Origin: Corynebacterium sp. P4-C1
Lineage (GTDB): Bacteria; Actinomycetota; Actinomycetes; Mycobacteriales; Mycobacteriaceae
Reading direction: 5' to 3'
Assembly (NCBI RefSeq): GCF_030503595.1
Contig: NZ_CP129966.1
Span: 558,001-622,000 of the forward strand
Length of the DNA stretch: 64,000 nt
The position numbers and the translations under genes were made by a program. Below, one piece after another: positions 54,891-63,514 of this stretch. The notes below the pieces were generated by a model. It ran no database searches, had not been told where the DNA came from, and saw only the letters and a program-made list of their open reading frames with translations. Every line of letters starts with the position of its first letter. Positions within the stretch are counted from its first letter, which is position 1.

Positions 54891-56079
54891 GACGACACCA
54901 GAGAATATTTTCAAACAACCCGTCGCCGTCTGGGCGATCGCCTTCGCCTGTGCGGTGTCGTTCATGGGCATCGGCCTGGTCGACCCGATCCTCCCGGCGA
55001 TCAGCCGTGAGCTCGACGCCTCGCCGACCCAGACGATGCTGCTGTTCACCAGCTACCTGTTGATCACCGCGTTGGCCATGTTTTTCAGCTCTTTCATCTC
55101 CTCGCGCATCGGCGTGAAAAAGACGCTGTTGGCCGGGTTGGCACTGATCGTCGTGTTCGCGTTCCTGTCGGGCACCGCGGGATCCGTGGACGCGATCATC
55201 GGCTTCCGCGCCGGCTGGGGTTTGGGCAACGCGCTGTTCATTTCAACTGCCCTCGCGGCGATTGTCGGTGCCGCGTCGGGCGGACCGAGCCAGGCCGTCA
55301 TTCTGTACGAGGCGGCGATGGGCATCGGCATGGCAGTCGGTCCCCTGGTGGGCGGAGTCCTCGGCGAGATCAGCTGGCGCGGCCCGTTCTACGGCACCGC
55401 GGCGTTAATGGCCGTCGGCTTCCTCGCTATCGCGGCTCTGTTGCGCAAGCCGGCGAGAAAACCGGAACCGGTGTCTTTTGTCGCCGGATTCAAGGCGCTG
55501 CGCGAACCTGCGCTGCTCACCCTGGGCGCTGTTGCGTTTTTCTACAACTACGGCTTTTTCACCCTGCTCGCCTATTCCCCGTACCCGATCGATGAGGCGG
55601 CGGAGGCATCGGGAAGCGCATTCGGTGCCACTGAGCTCGGCTACGTCTTCTTCGGCTGGGGCTTAGCCTTGGCCTTGTCCTCAGTATTCGTGGCGCCGCG
55701 GCTCACGCAGAGCTTCGGTCTCATGCCGGTGATCTGCACGATTCTGGTCGGCTTCGCCGTCCTGCTCGTCGGCCTCGGCTTCGGCGTGGATAATCTCACG
55801 CTGCTGATCGTGCTGGTGATCGTGGCGGGCATTTTCATCGGCATCTTCAACACGGTCCTCACCGAAGCGGTCATGGAGGCAACCGATCTGCCCCGCAACG
55901 TCGCATCGTCGACCTATTCGGGGCTACGCTTTCTCGGCGGCGCCATCGCACCGGCAGTCTCTGGCCCGTTGGCCACCGCTTACGGTGCCGGTGTCCCCTA
56001 CTGGGCCGGAGCGGCGACGCTGGTGGTCTCCTTGGTCATCCTCTTCGCGGGCCGGAGCACCCTGACCCGCATCCTCTAG
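54883..56079 (+). CDS. MFS drug efflux transporter
   Basis: A 398-aa, 12-helix major facilitator. Motif-like segments include FMGIGLVDPILPAISREL (helix 1), SSRIGVKKTLLAGL (motif A) and GPLVGGVLGEISWRGPFYG (motif C of antiporters). It belongs to the Bcr/CmlA- or EmrD-like proton-drug antiporters; the substrate is unknown. It is co-translated with marR (8-bp overlap). Its stop overlaps the convergent symporter gene by 4 bp. Confidence 0.93.
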   Translation: MSKTTPENIFKQPVAVWAIAFACAVSFMGIGLVDPILPAISRELDASPTQTMLLFTSYLLITALAMFFSSFISSRIGVKKTLLAGLALIVVFAFLSGTAGSVDAIIGFRAGWGLGNALFISTALAAIVGAASGGPSQAVILYEAAMGIGMAVGPLVGGVLGEISWRGPFYGTAALMAVGFLAIAALLRKPARKPEPVSFVAGFKALREPALLTLGAVAFFYNYGFFTLLAYSPYPIDEAAEASGSAFGATELGYVFFGWGLALALSSVFVAPRLTQSFGLMPVICTILVGFAVLLVGLGFGVDNLTLLIVLVIVAGIFIGIFNTVLTEAVMEATDLPRNVASSTYSGLRFLGGAIAPAVSGPLATAYGAGVPYWAGAATLVVSLVILFAGRSTLTRIL

Positions 56080-57638
56080 GTGCGGGGTGCTTCGGGAGCC
56101 GGGGTGCCGTCGACAAGCGACGCTTCGTGCCATGTGCCATCGGCGACCATGGCCACCTTGCGCTCCACCCAAAAGTCCGCGTTCTTGATGCCCAGCGCCT
56201 CTGGGTCGAACTGCGGCTCGCGGCCGGCCTTCTTCTGGCGGCGGTAATCCCACAGGCACTTCAGCGCAGGAACCTGGAGAACCAGGATGGCCAGGATATT
56301 CAGCCATGCGGTGGTGCCGACACCGATGTCTCCGAGCGCCCATGCGTTGCCCGGCGTTGTGGTCGCACCGACCCACACAGAAACCAGGATGAGCACGCGG
56401 AGGAACCAGATGACCACCGTGCGCATCTTCTCGCTCTTGATCCAGCGGTTGAGGTAGGTGAAGTTGACCTCCGCCATGTAGTAGTAGGCGACGATCGTGG
56501 TGAAAGCGAAGAACAGCACAGCCAGCGCGATGAAGCTGCCGCCGAGGCCCGGGGTGTAGAGATCCAGTGCGGATTGGACGAAGCCGGGGCCGACCTCGAC
56601 GGAATCACCGATCGCGCCGGCGTACACGACGCCGCCTTCATCACTGCCGCCTTCGTACACACGGAACATGTCGGTGGAGATGATGATGAAGGCCGTCGCG
56701 GAGCACACGAGCAGTGTGTCGACGTACACCGCGAACGCCTGCACGAAGCCTTGCTTCGCCGGGTGCGAGACCTCCGCTGCCGCGGCGGACTGCGGGCCGG
56801 TGCCCTGCCCTGCCTCGTTCGAGTAGATGCCGCGCTTGACGCCCCACAGGATGGCGAAGCCGAGCAGACCGGAGAACGCCGCTTCCTTGTCGAAGGCCGA
56901 GCGGAAGATCATGCCGAAGACCTCGGGGATCTGCGAAGCGTTGACGAAGAGGATGATGATGGCGACGAGGATGTAGATACCTGCCATGAACGGCACCACC
57001 ATGGTGGCGAACCAAGCGATGCGCTTGACACCGCCAATGACAATGATGCCCAGCAGCACCACCATGCCGATCGCGGTGACCCATGTGGGAACCGTCCACG
57101 CATTCTCCACCGCTGTCGCGACGCCGTTGGCCTGGACCCCCGGCAGGAAGTAAGAGGTGGCCAGGATCATCAGCACAGCGAAGACGATCGCGTAGACAAG
57201 CGCGAAGGGGCGAGCCGCCGTGTGGCGGTAGGCCTTCTCTATGTAGTAGGCCGGACCGCCACGGTATTCACCCGTGTCCTGGTCCTTCTCCTTGTAAATC
57301 TGGGCCAGGCAGCACTCGATGTACGAGGTCGCGGAGCCGAGGAACGCCACGATCCACATCCAGAAGACCGCGCCTGGCCCGCCGAAAGCGATCGCCGTGG
57401 CAACACCCGCGATATTTCCCACGCCTACTCGGCCGGCGAGCGAGATCATCAACGACTGCAGCGACGAGATACCGGCGTCGGAATCCTCACCGGCCTTCAG
57501 CTGCCGGATCATGTCCGGGAAGCAACGCACCTGCAGGAACACAGTCGCGAGAGTGAAGTACACCCCGGCTCCCAGGCAGAGATACACGAGCCAGTTGGAC
57601 CAGATCGCGCCGTTGAGGCTAGTGATGATGTCGTCCAT
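56076..57638 (-). CDS. AGCS-family sodium:alanine/glycine symporter
   Basis: A 520-aa symporter of the alanine/glycine:cation family. RVGVGNIAGVATAIAFGGPGAVFWMW is the family signature, with GIYSNEAGQGTGPQSAAAA later. About eleven helices are visible. I start at ATG 57638 because GGGAGG lies 8 nt upstream; ATG 57659 and 57668 are also in frame. It is divergent from the photolyase. Confidence 0.93.
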   Translation of the reverse strand: MDDIITSLNGAIWSNWLVYLCLGAGVYFTLATVFLQVRCFPDMIRQLKAGEDSDAGISSLQSLMISLAGRVGVGNIAGVATAIAFGGPGAVFWMWIVAFLGSATSYIECCLAQIYKEKDQDTGEYRGGPAYYIEKAYRHTAARPFALVYAIVFAVLMILATSYFLPGVQANGVATAVENAWTVPTWVTAIGMVVLLGIIVIGGVKRIAWFATMVVPFMAGIYILVAIIILFVNASQIPEVFGMIFRSAFDKEAAFSGLLGFAILWGVKRGIYSNEAGQGTGPQSAAAAEVSHPAKQGFVQAFAVYVDTLLVCSATAFIIISTDMFRVYEGGSDEGGVVYAGAIGDSVEVGPGFVQSALDLYTPGLGGSFIALAVLFFAFTTIVAYYYMAEVNFTYLNRWIKSEKMRTVVIWFLRVLILVSVWVGATTTPGNAWALGDIGVGTTAWLNILAILVLQVPALKCLWDYRRQKKAGREPQFDPEALGIKNADFWVERKVAMVADGTWHEASLVDGTPAPEAPRT

Positions 57639-57897
57639 TGCGGGGGCCTCCCTATCCATCGGATTCACCGCACCTTAGGAAGCTGATTTAATACGCATAG
57701 TGGTATTTTTCCACCACGTCTTCTCGGCGAGCTTCGACGAATATGCATTTAGACCGGCATACCCCTCGGCGGATGAATTTGATTCTTTGAAGATATACCA
57801 AGGGCTTTTTCAACTTTCGGTTTTCGCCCATATTTTTTGCCGGTCCGGTCCGGATGCGCGGAGCCCAAGCCTGACCTGTCCCGCCTAGTCTGGCTTC
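57639..57897. promoter_or_regulatory. divergent region of the symporter and photolyase
   Basis: About 260 bp without a convincing gene. GTGG-TATTTTT-CCAC (57704-57718) is a small dyad close to the symporter start. TAGTCT (57886-57891) stands 6 nt before the photolyase ATG, indicating a leaderless mRNA. GGTCCGGTCCGG (57842-57853) is a short tandem. No CarH/LitR-type light-operator was recognised. Confidence 0.45.
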
Positions 57898-59391
57898 ATG
57901 CACGACAACGCTGAATCCCGGTCGTCCGCCACCGCACCTGTCTGTCTGGTGTGGTTTAGGAACGATCTCCGCCTGACGGACAACGCGGCGCTTGTCCATG
58001 CCGCGCAGAGCGGACGACGAGCGGTGATCGGGCTGTTCATCGACGAGACGGACACTGGCGCGCGCCGCCTTGGAGCCGCCGCTAGGTGGTGGCAGCAAAG
58101 AAGTCTCAGGCACTTGAGGGAGGCACTCGCACTGCACGGGGTGCCCCTGCTCTTCGCGCACGGCGACCCGCGCAGAATCGTTCCGGAACTGGCGCGGGAG
58201 ATCGACTGCCGCCGCGGTCTCGCTGGTGTCCACTGGAACCGGCGGTACCACGCGCCCCTGCGGGCCGTGGACTCTGACATCAAAGCTTCGCTCACCCAGA
58301 ACGGCTTCAGCGCGCACTCCCATCCCGGTTATCTTCTCACTGAGCCGTGGCTCGTCCAGACGGGAAGCGGAACGCCGTACCGGGTATTCACACCCTTCGC
58401 CACCTCGGCGCAGCAGATGCTTGCCGACGATCCACCTCGCCCCCTCGGCGTTCCCGATCTCATGGGAGCCACCGCTGATTTTGCGCATCCGGCTCTGATC
58501 GACGGCCCTGAGACCGACGAGCCTGGATGGGCGACGACACTGGCCGAGCACAACTCCCCCGGTGAGGAAGCTGCGCAGCAGCGCTTCCAGAGTTTCCTCG
58601 ACGGACTCGCCGCCGGTGGCGGCTACAAGCTCGGCCACGACATTCCTTCGGCTGATGCGACATCCGGGCTGTCGCCGCACCTGCGTTTCGGGGAGATCAG
58701 CCCCGGGTACGTGTGGTCGGAAACGGCGTGCTTCGCGGAGATCCATCCGGCGGCATCCGCGGATGCATGGGCTTTTCTCCGCCAGCTGTTGTGGCGTGAC
58801 TTCGCCTGGCACAGGCTCTACCACCACTCCGATCTGGCGACAACAAATGTGCGCGGGCAGTTCGACGCGTTCCCATGGGGGTGGAGCGGGAATGCGGATC
58901 CGGGGTCGTCGATACGCGCTTTCGCCCATCCGGACATGGAGCCCGACGCGGACGCGCGGCAGCATCTCGCTCAGCTCGCCCAATGGCAGGAGGGCATGAC
59001 GGGGGTGCCTCTGGTCGATGCCGGAATGCGTGAATTGTGGGCGACCGGAACCATGCACAACCGCGTGCGGATGGTGGCAGGCAGCTGGCTGACAAAGAAT
59101 CTCGGCATTCATTGGCGCCACGGCGAAGAGTGGTTCTGGGACACCCTGGTGGATGCGGATTATGCGTCCAACCCGTTCAACTGGCAGTGGGTCGCCGGCT
59201 GCGGGGACGATGCTGCGCCCTATTTCCGTGTGTTCAACCCGCTGACACAGGAGGAAAAATTCGACCCGCACGGGGTCTACGTCTCACAGTGGGTGCCGGA
59301 GAGGCACACGCCGCTGTACCCGGAGCCGATGGTGGATGTAAAAGAATCACGGAAATCAGCGCTAGCCGCCTACGACGACATCCGTAGCTGA
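57898..59391 (+). CDS. phr: deoxyribodipyrimidine photolyase
   Basis: A 497-aa class I CPD photolyase/cryptochrome. The N-terminal antenna domain (CLVWFRNDLRLTDNAAL) and the FAD-binding C-terminus (SGLSPHLRFGEISPG, RDFAWHRLYHH, GVPLVDAGMRELWATGTMHN, WRHGEEWFWDTLVDADYASN) are complete, including the residues around the lesion pocket. It repairs UV pyrimidine dimers using blue light. It lies just before crtB-crtI, so DNA repair and photoprotective pigments form one light-stress block. Confidence 0.95.
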   Translation: MHDNAESRSSATAPVCLVWFRNDLRLTDNAALVHAAQSGRRAVIGLFIDETDTGARRLGAAARWWQQRSLRHLREALALHGVPLLFAHGDPRRIVPELAREIDCRRGLAGVHWNRRYHAPLRAVDSDIKASLTQNGFSAHSHPGYLLTEPWLVQTGSGTPYRVFTPFATSAQQMLADDPPRPLGVPDLMGATADFAHPALIDGPETDEPGWATTLAEHNSPGEEAAQQRFQSFLDGLAAGGGYKLGHDIPSADATSGLSPHLRFGEISPGYVWSETACFAEIHPAASADAWAFLRQLLWRDFAWHRLYHHSDLATTNVRGQFDAFPWGWSGNADPGSSIRAFAHPDMEPDADARQHLAQLAQWQEGMTGVPLVDAGMRELWATGTMHNRVRMVAGSWLTKNLGIHWRHGEEWFWDTLVDADYASNPFNWQWVAGCGDDAAPYFRVFNPLTQEEKFDPHGVYVSQWVPERHTPLYPEPMVDVKESRKSALAAYDDIRS

Positions 59392-59441
59392 GCCCGACCC
59401 CGGGACTTGGCCCCAGCCCACGGCAGATTAGGGTGAGTACC

Positions 59442-60323
59442 GTGGCACAGCGGATGAGCAACTGGCTGCGGCGGTACGACGCAATGAGCTATACCGCCGC
59501 CCGCGCTGTCATCGGCGAATACTCCACCAGCTTCAACCTGGCTAGCCGGCTGCTTCCCGCGCAGGAACGCCGCGATATCCGCAACCTGTACGCCGTGGTG
59601 CGCATCGCAGACGAGATCGTCGACGGCACCGCCCGCGCTGCCGGCGCGCAGGATATCGGGCAGCTTCTCGACGACTACGAGCGCCAGGTCCTCGCCGCCC
59701 CCGGGCAGCCTTTCCACACTGATCCGGTCCTGCATGCCTACGCGCACACGGCACGGCACTGCGGGTTCAGCGCAGAGCACATCACGGCATTCTTCGCCTC
59801 CATGCGGCGCGACCTCGGCCACGCCGGATATTCGCGCGCCGAGCTCGACGACTACGTCTACGGTTCCGCCGAGGTCATCGGGTTGCTGTGCCTCGACGTC
59901 TTCCTGGCGGACAGCGAGGTGCCGTCCGCGCGGCGCGCCGAGCTCGAAGTTGGGGCACAGCGGCTCGGCGCAGCATTCCAGAAGGTGAATTTCCTGCGCG
60001 ATCTCGGCGAGGACACGGAAGATTTGGGACGGTCCTATTTCTCCCATCTGGAGCTCACCGGCGAGCTGGACGAGGAGGCGAAAGACACGCTCGTCACGGA
60101 GATCCGCGGCGATCTCGCGGCGGCGAGAGACACAGTCGGGCTGCTGCCTATCCGTGTGCGCGCCGCGGTGCTCGCCGCCACCAATCTGTTCACGGAACTG
60201 ACCGACATGATCGAGCAGACCCCGGCCGCCCGACTGCCTCTTCAGCGGCTGAGCGTGCCCGCCCACCGCAAAGCGGTGCTGACCATCCGGGCGGCGGCCC
60301 AAGCAACAGGAGGTAAGGAGTGA
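59442..60323 (+). CDS. crtB: phytoene synthase (squalene/phytoene synthase family)
   Basis: A 293-aa head-to-head prenyl synthase that joins two geranylgeranyl diphosphates into phytoene. The two Asp-rich motifs RIADEIVDG (Asp57 and Asp61) and RDLGEDTEDLGR (about 186-197) bind Mg-diphosphate. I start at GTG 59442 because TAGGGT ends 7 nt upstream (leaderless); GTG 59433 would overlap that box. The stop overlaps crtI (TGATG). Confidence 0.9.
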   Translation: MAQRMSNWLRRYDAMSYTAARAVIGEYSTSFNLASRLLPAQERRDIRNLYAVVRIADEIVDGTARAAGAQDIGQLLDDYERQVLAAPGQPFHTDPVLHAYAHTARHCGFSAEHITAFFASMRRDLGHAGYSRAELDDYVYGSAEVIGLLCLDVFLADSEVPSARRAELEVGAQRLGAAFQKVNFLRDLGEDTEDLGRSYFSHLELTGELDEEAKDTLVTEIRGDLAAARDTVGLLPIRVRAAVLAATNLFTELTDMIEQTPAARLPLQRLSVPAHRKAVLTIRAAAQATGGKE

Positions 60324-61903
60324 TGAGCGCAGACATTAAGCGCACAGCGATCGTCATCGGTGCAGGTGCGTCCGGTCTGGCGACCGCAGCGCTACTCGGC
60401 CGCGAAGGGTACGGGGTTACCGTCATCGACCGCATCGACGAGATCGGCGGACGCTCCGGCGAGCTCACCGTCGACGGTTTCCGCTTCGACACCGGCCCGT
60501 CCTGGTACCTCATGCCGGACGCATTCGACCATTTCTTCGCGCTCTTCGGCAAGAGCACCGCGGATTTCTTCGAGCTCGCCGATCTCTCGCCCGCCTACCG
60601 GCTGTTCCCGGAAAGCGAGCGGCTTATCGACATCCCCTCCGACCCCGCCCGCGCCATCGAGCTCTTTGAATCCCTGGAGCCCGGTGCTGGCGCGAAATTG
60701 GCTGAGTACCTCGGCAGCGCCCGGGAGACCTACGAGCTGGCATTGAAGTACTTCCTCTACACCACGTTCTCGACCCCGGCGGGATTCATCGCCCCGGAGG
60801 TGCGGGCCAACTACAGCACCTTGGTCAAGCTGTTGGGGGTGGGGCTTGAAAGGTTCGTCGATAAGCGGTTCTCTGATGTCCGCTTGCGGCAGATCCTGTC
60901 GTACCCGGCTGTGTTCCTCTCCTCGCATCCAGCACGCACACCGTCGCTGTACCACCTGCTCAGCTACACAGATTTGGTGCAGGGCGTGAAGTACCCGCAA
61001 GGCGGATTCGCGGCGGTGATGCGCGCCCTGGAATCTCTCGCGCGCGAGCAGGGTGCGGCGATTCAACTGGGTACCGAAGCCACCGCGATCAGGACCAGAG
61101 GGCGGCGTGCCACGGGTGTTGCTGTGCGGCGTGCGGACAGAGCGGGTATCGAGGAACTCTCCGCCGACCTCGTGGTGTCCACCGCCGACCTGAAATTCAC
61201 CGAGACCCGTCTCCTGCCGGAGGAGAAGCGCACGTACAACGAGCGGTATTTCGCCGCGCGCAATCCGGGGCTGAGCTGCGTGCTGGTGATGCTCGGCGTC
61301 AACGGGCACCTGCCGCAGCTGCGGCACCACAACCTGCTGTTCAGCAACGACTGGTCGGCTGATTTCGCCGCTGTCTTCGACGGGCCGCAACCAGCGCGGC
61401 CCCTGGATGCGTCGCATTCGATCTATGTGTCGAAGCCGTCGGCGACGGACCCCTCCACAGCCCCCGCCGGGTGCGAGAACCTCTTCGTCCTTGTTCCCAC
61501 CCCGGCCGCGCCGGATATGGGGCACGGCAACGCCTACCGCGGTGACGCTGACCCGCGCGTGGACGCGATCGCGGATGCGGCGGTCAAGCAGATCGCCCAC
61601 TGGTGCGGCATCCCGGACTTGGAGTCCCGCATTCTCGTCCGCCGCACCCTCGGTCCAGCGGATTTCGCCGAGCGGTACAACTCATGGTCGGGCGGCGCGA
61701 TCGGACCCGCGCACGCATTGAAGCAATCGGCGTTTCTCCGCGGACGCAACGCCTCGCGGAAGGTGGACAACCTCCTCTACGCGGGCGCAACGACGCTGCC
61801 CGGTGTCGGTGTGCCGATGTGCCTGATCTCCGCCGAGAACGTGATCAAACGGCTCCGCGGAGACACTTCCTCGCGCCCCCTGCCGGAGGCCGACGCCGAC
61901 TAG
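60323..61903 (+). CDS. crtI: phytoene desaturase (CrtI type)
   Basis: A 526-aa FAD-dependent desaturase. The Rossmann motif VIGAGASGLATAALLGREGY (about 10-29), GRSGELTVDGFRFDTGPSWY, and the C-terminal signature NLLYAGATTLPGVGVPMCLISAE are present. It converts phytoene to lycopene or neurosporene. AGGAGG lies 7 nt before ATG 60323. Two GTCGATAAGC copies (60622, 60857) lie 235 bp apart in opposite orientation. No crtE or cyclase is in the window. Confidence 0.95.
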   Translation: MSADIKRTAIVIGAGASGLATAALLGREGYGVTVIDRIDEIGGRSGELTVDGFRFDTGPSWYLMPDAFDHFFALFGKSTADFFELADLSPAYRLFPESERLIDIPSDPARAIELFESLEPGAGAKLAEYLGSARETYELALKYFLYTTFSTPAGFIAPEVRANYSTLVKLLGVGLERFVDKRFSDVRLRQILSYPAVFLSSHPARTPSLYHLLSYTDLVQGVKYPQGGFAAVMRALESLAREQGAAIQLGTEATAIRTRGRRATGVAVRRADRAGIEELSADLVVSTADLKFTETRLLPEEKRTYNERYFAARNPGLSCVLVMLGVNGHLPQLRHHNLLFSNDWSADFAAVFDGPQPARPLDASHSIYVSKPSATDPSTAPAGCENLFVLVPTPAAPDMGHGNAYRGDADPRVDAIADAAVKQIAHWCGIPDLESRILVRRTLGPADFAERYNSWSGGAIGPAHALKQSAFLRGRNASRKVDNLLYAGATTLPGVGVPMCLISAENVIKRLRGDTSSRPLPEADAD

Positions 61904-61910
61904 CGGAGGA

Positions 61911-62843
61911 CTAGCGCACCGGTCCAGGCACTGGCACCGGTGCCGGCGGGATTTCCTGCGCCCGCTCTCCTGCTGGCCGGTCGTTGCGGATCGGTGCCTG
62001 GCGGGACACAATCCACTGGATGCCCTCGGCAATCATCGGGCCACCGTACTGCCCGTGGTTGTACACGCTCAGAACCAACGGCAGCGTCGTCGGCGAGCGC
62101 CGGGCCACGATTGCCGCGAACTCGGTGACCGGGACCTGGCCGCGGAGGGTGGCCATGCGGAGGAACGGGTCGACGTGGTTGTGCCATTCCGGCGGAAGCG
62201 CGCAGATCGGGTCGTCCAAGCGGCACATGTCCAGAACCCGCGAACCGAGCTCGCCATAGCCGCCTTCGAGGGGCTCCAGCGCGCCGCGGTTCATGCGCGT
62301 GGCACCGGCGGTGAATGCGCCGCCGTTGTCGCCCAGGTGTGGGTTGGAGATGAGCAGGGCGGAATTCACGCGGTTCGCGGACACTGGGCCGCGGCCGTGG
62401 CCGATATTGTTCAGCAGCTTCGAACCGATATCGGCGCCCTCGGAGTAGCCGGTGATGCTGAAGGTGGCCTTCGGACACATTCGCGCCAGGCGGCGCATCG
62501 TGCCAGAGGCCTCCCAGTAGCCGCGGTTCGAGGAATCGTTATAGCTCAACAGCGTGAACGGTGTGGCGTTGTAGGCGATCCACACCGGCTGCACTGTGCC
62601 TCGGGTCGCCTTGAATACTCCGGTGGCCACCTCGGTGACCTTCGGGCCCACAGGGAATTTCTCCGGCAGGAACGAAACCGTGTTCCCGCCGCCGGGCACG
62701 GTGATCAGAAATTCATCGGCGCACTTGTTCACGTTCGGCGACTCGATCAGCGAACGCAGGTCCTGCGCTTCCACCGGTGCGGCACCCGCGGCGGCGAGAC
62801 CGACGGCGGCTGCGACGGTTGCGGCGATCTTCTTCCACAGCAT
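61911..62843 (-). CDS. secreted cutinase-family esterase
   Basis: A 310-aa exported serine esterase. The signal peptide (MLWKKIAATVAAAVGLAAAG, cleavage near 26) precedes an alpha/beta-hydrolase with ITGYSEGADIG; Ser134 in GYSEG is the nucleophile (cutinases usually have GYSQG). The catalytic Asp is likely in CRLDDPICALP, and the His in WHNHVDPF. A Pro-rich tail PPAPVPVPGPVR may sit in the cell wall. Related actinobacterial enzymes hydrolyse polyesters or mycolate-type lipids. ATG 62843 has AGGAG 10 nt upstream; TATAAT (62924-62919) gives a leader of about 70 nt. Confidence 0.88.
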   Translation of the reverse strand: MLWKKIAATVAAAVGLAAAGAAPVEAQDLRSLIESPNVNKCADEFLITVPGGGNTVSFLPEKFPVGPKVTEVATGVFKATRGTVQPVWIAYNATPFTLLSYNDSSNRGYWEASGTMRRLARMCPKATFSITGYSEGADIGSKLLNNIGHGRGPVSANRVNSALLISNPHLGDNGGAFTAGATRMNRGALEPLEGGYGELGSRVLDMCRLDDPICALPPEWHNHVDPFLRMATLRGQVPVTEFAAIVARRSPTTLPLVLSVYNHGQYGGPMIAEGIQWIVSRQAPIRNDRPAGERAQEIPPAPVPVPGPVR

Positions 62844-63056
62844 GCGAGCACGTCTCCTTGGTTCAGCGGGAGAGCCCAAACTCTGTGCGCACCCGGGGAA
62901 ATATCTGGATGAATCGTGATTATAGTAAGCCGTTGCACCCGCCGCCACTGGCCGGACAATAAGGCCCCTATCGGCCTGTCTACGTGCAGTGTTACACATT
63001 CCAGGCAGCCAATTCACGAATTCCTCAACGCCTCAACTAGAGGTACACTCACCGCC

Positions 63057-63434
63057 ATGCGTAAAAAGATTGCTTCCTCCGCCCTCGCCCTCTCTCTGGC
63101 CTTCGCCGCCGTGCCGGCTGTCTCCCCCGCCACGGCCACGGCCGCCACCGCCCCCGCGGGCTCCACCGCCACCAATGCGAACGAGACCAGCGATGCTATC
63201 AACCGCGGCATCGAGAATGCCTTCGACCCCGACAAGGCTTCCTCTATGGAGGAAGAGTCCTTCTCTGGCTTCATGAAGATGATGTTCAAGCCGTACAAGC
63301 TGATGTTCTCCGGCGATCTCGAACAGAGCTCCCAGGGAGTCACCCAGGCCATCATCAACTACCTCATCATCGCCGCTGGTGTCACCATCATCGGACAGGC
63401 CATCCAGATCGTCATGGCGAATATGCCGCGTTAG
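63057..63434 (+). CDS. small secreted protein with a C-terminal hydrophobic helix
   Basis: A 125-aa precursor. The signal peptide is residues 1-29 (MRKK, hydrophobic core, ATA cleavage). A polar segment with ETSDAINRGIENAFDPDKAS follows, then FMKMMFKPYKLMF and a terminal hydrophobic helix GVTIIGQAIQIVMANM. I do not recognise the family. An exported protein inserted by its C-terminal helix, or a small amphipathic peptide, is possible. TACACT 7 nt upstream of ATG 63057 makes the mRNA leaderless. It is single-gene, ended by its own terminator. Confidence 0.8.
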   Translation: MRKKIASSALALSLAFAAVPAVSPATATAATAPAGSTATNANETSDAINRGIENAFDPDKASSMEEESFSGFMKMMFKPYKLMFSGDLEQSSQGVTQAIINYLIIAAGVTIIGQAIQIVMANMPR

Positions 63435-63454
63435 TTTCCCATCCAGTCTTTTCG

Positions 63455-63488
63455 GCCACGCATCCGTGCGTGGCCTTTTTATTTTTCA
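63455..63488 (+). terminator. intrinsic terminator of the small secreted gene
   Basis: GGCCACGCA pairs with TGCGTGGCC (9 bp, 4-nt loop) and is followed by TTTTTATTTTT. Confidence 0.95.
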
Positions 63489-63514
63489 TGCGGGAGCATA
63501 GTATGCTTTCGGCT

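Noticed and set aside
57700..57888. 62-codon frame between the symporter and photolyase
   Set aside because: No ribosome-binding site or leaderless spacing, ends inside the photolyase promoter, and it does not look like a known small protein.
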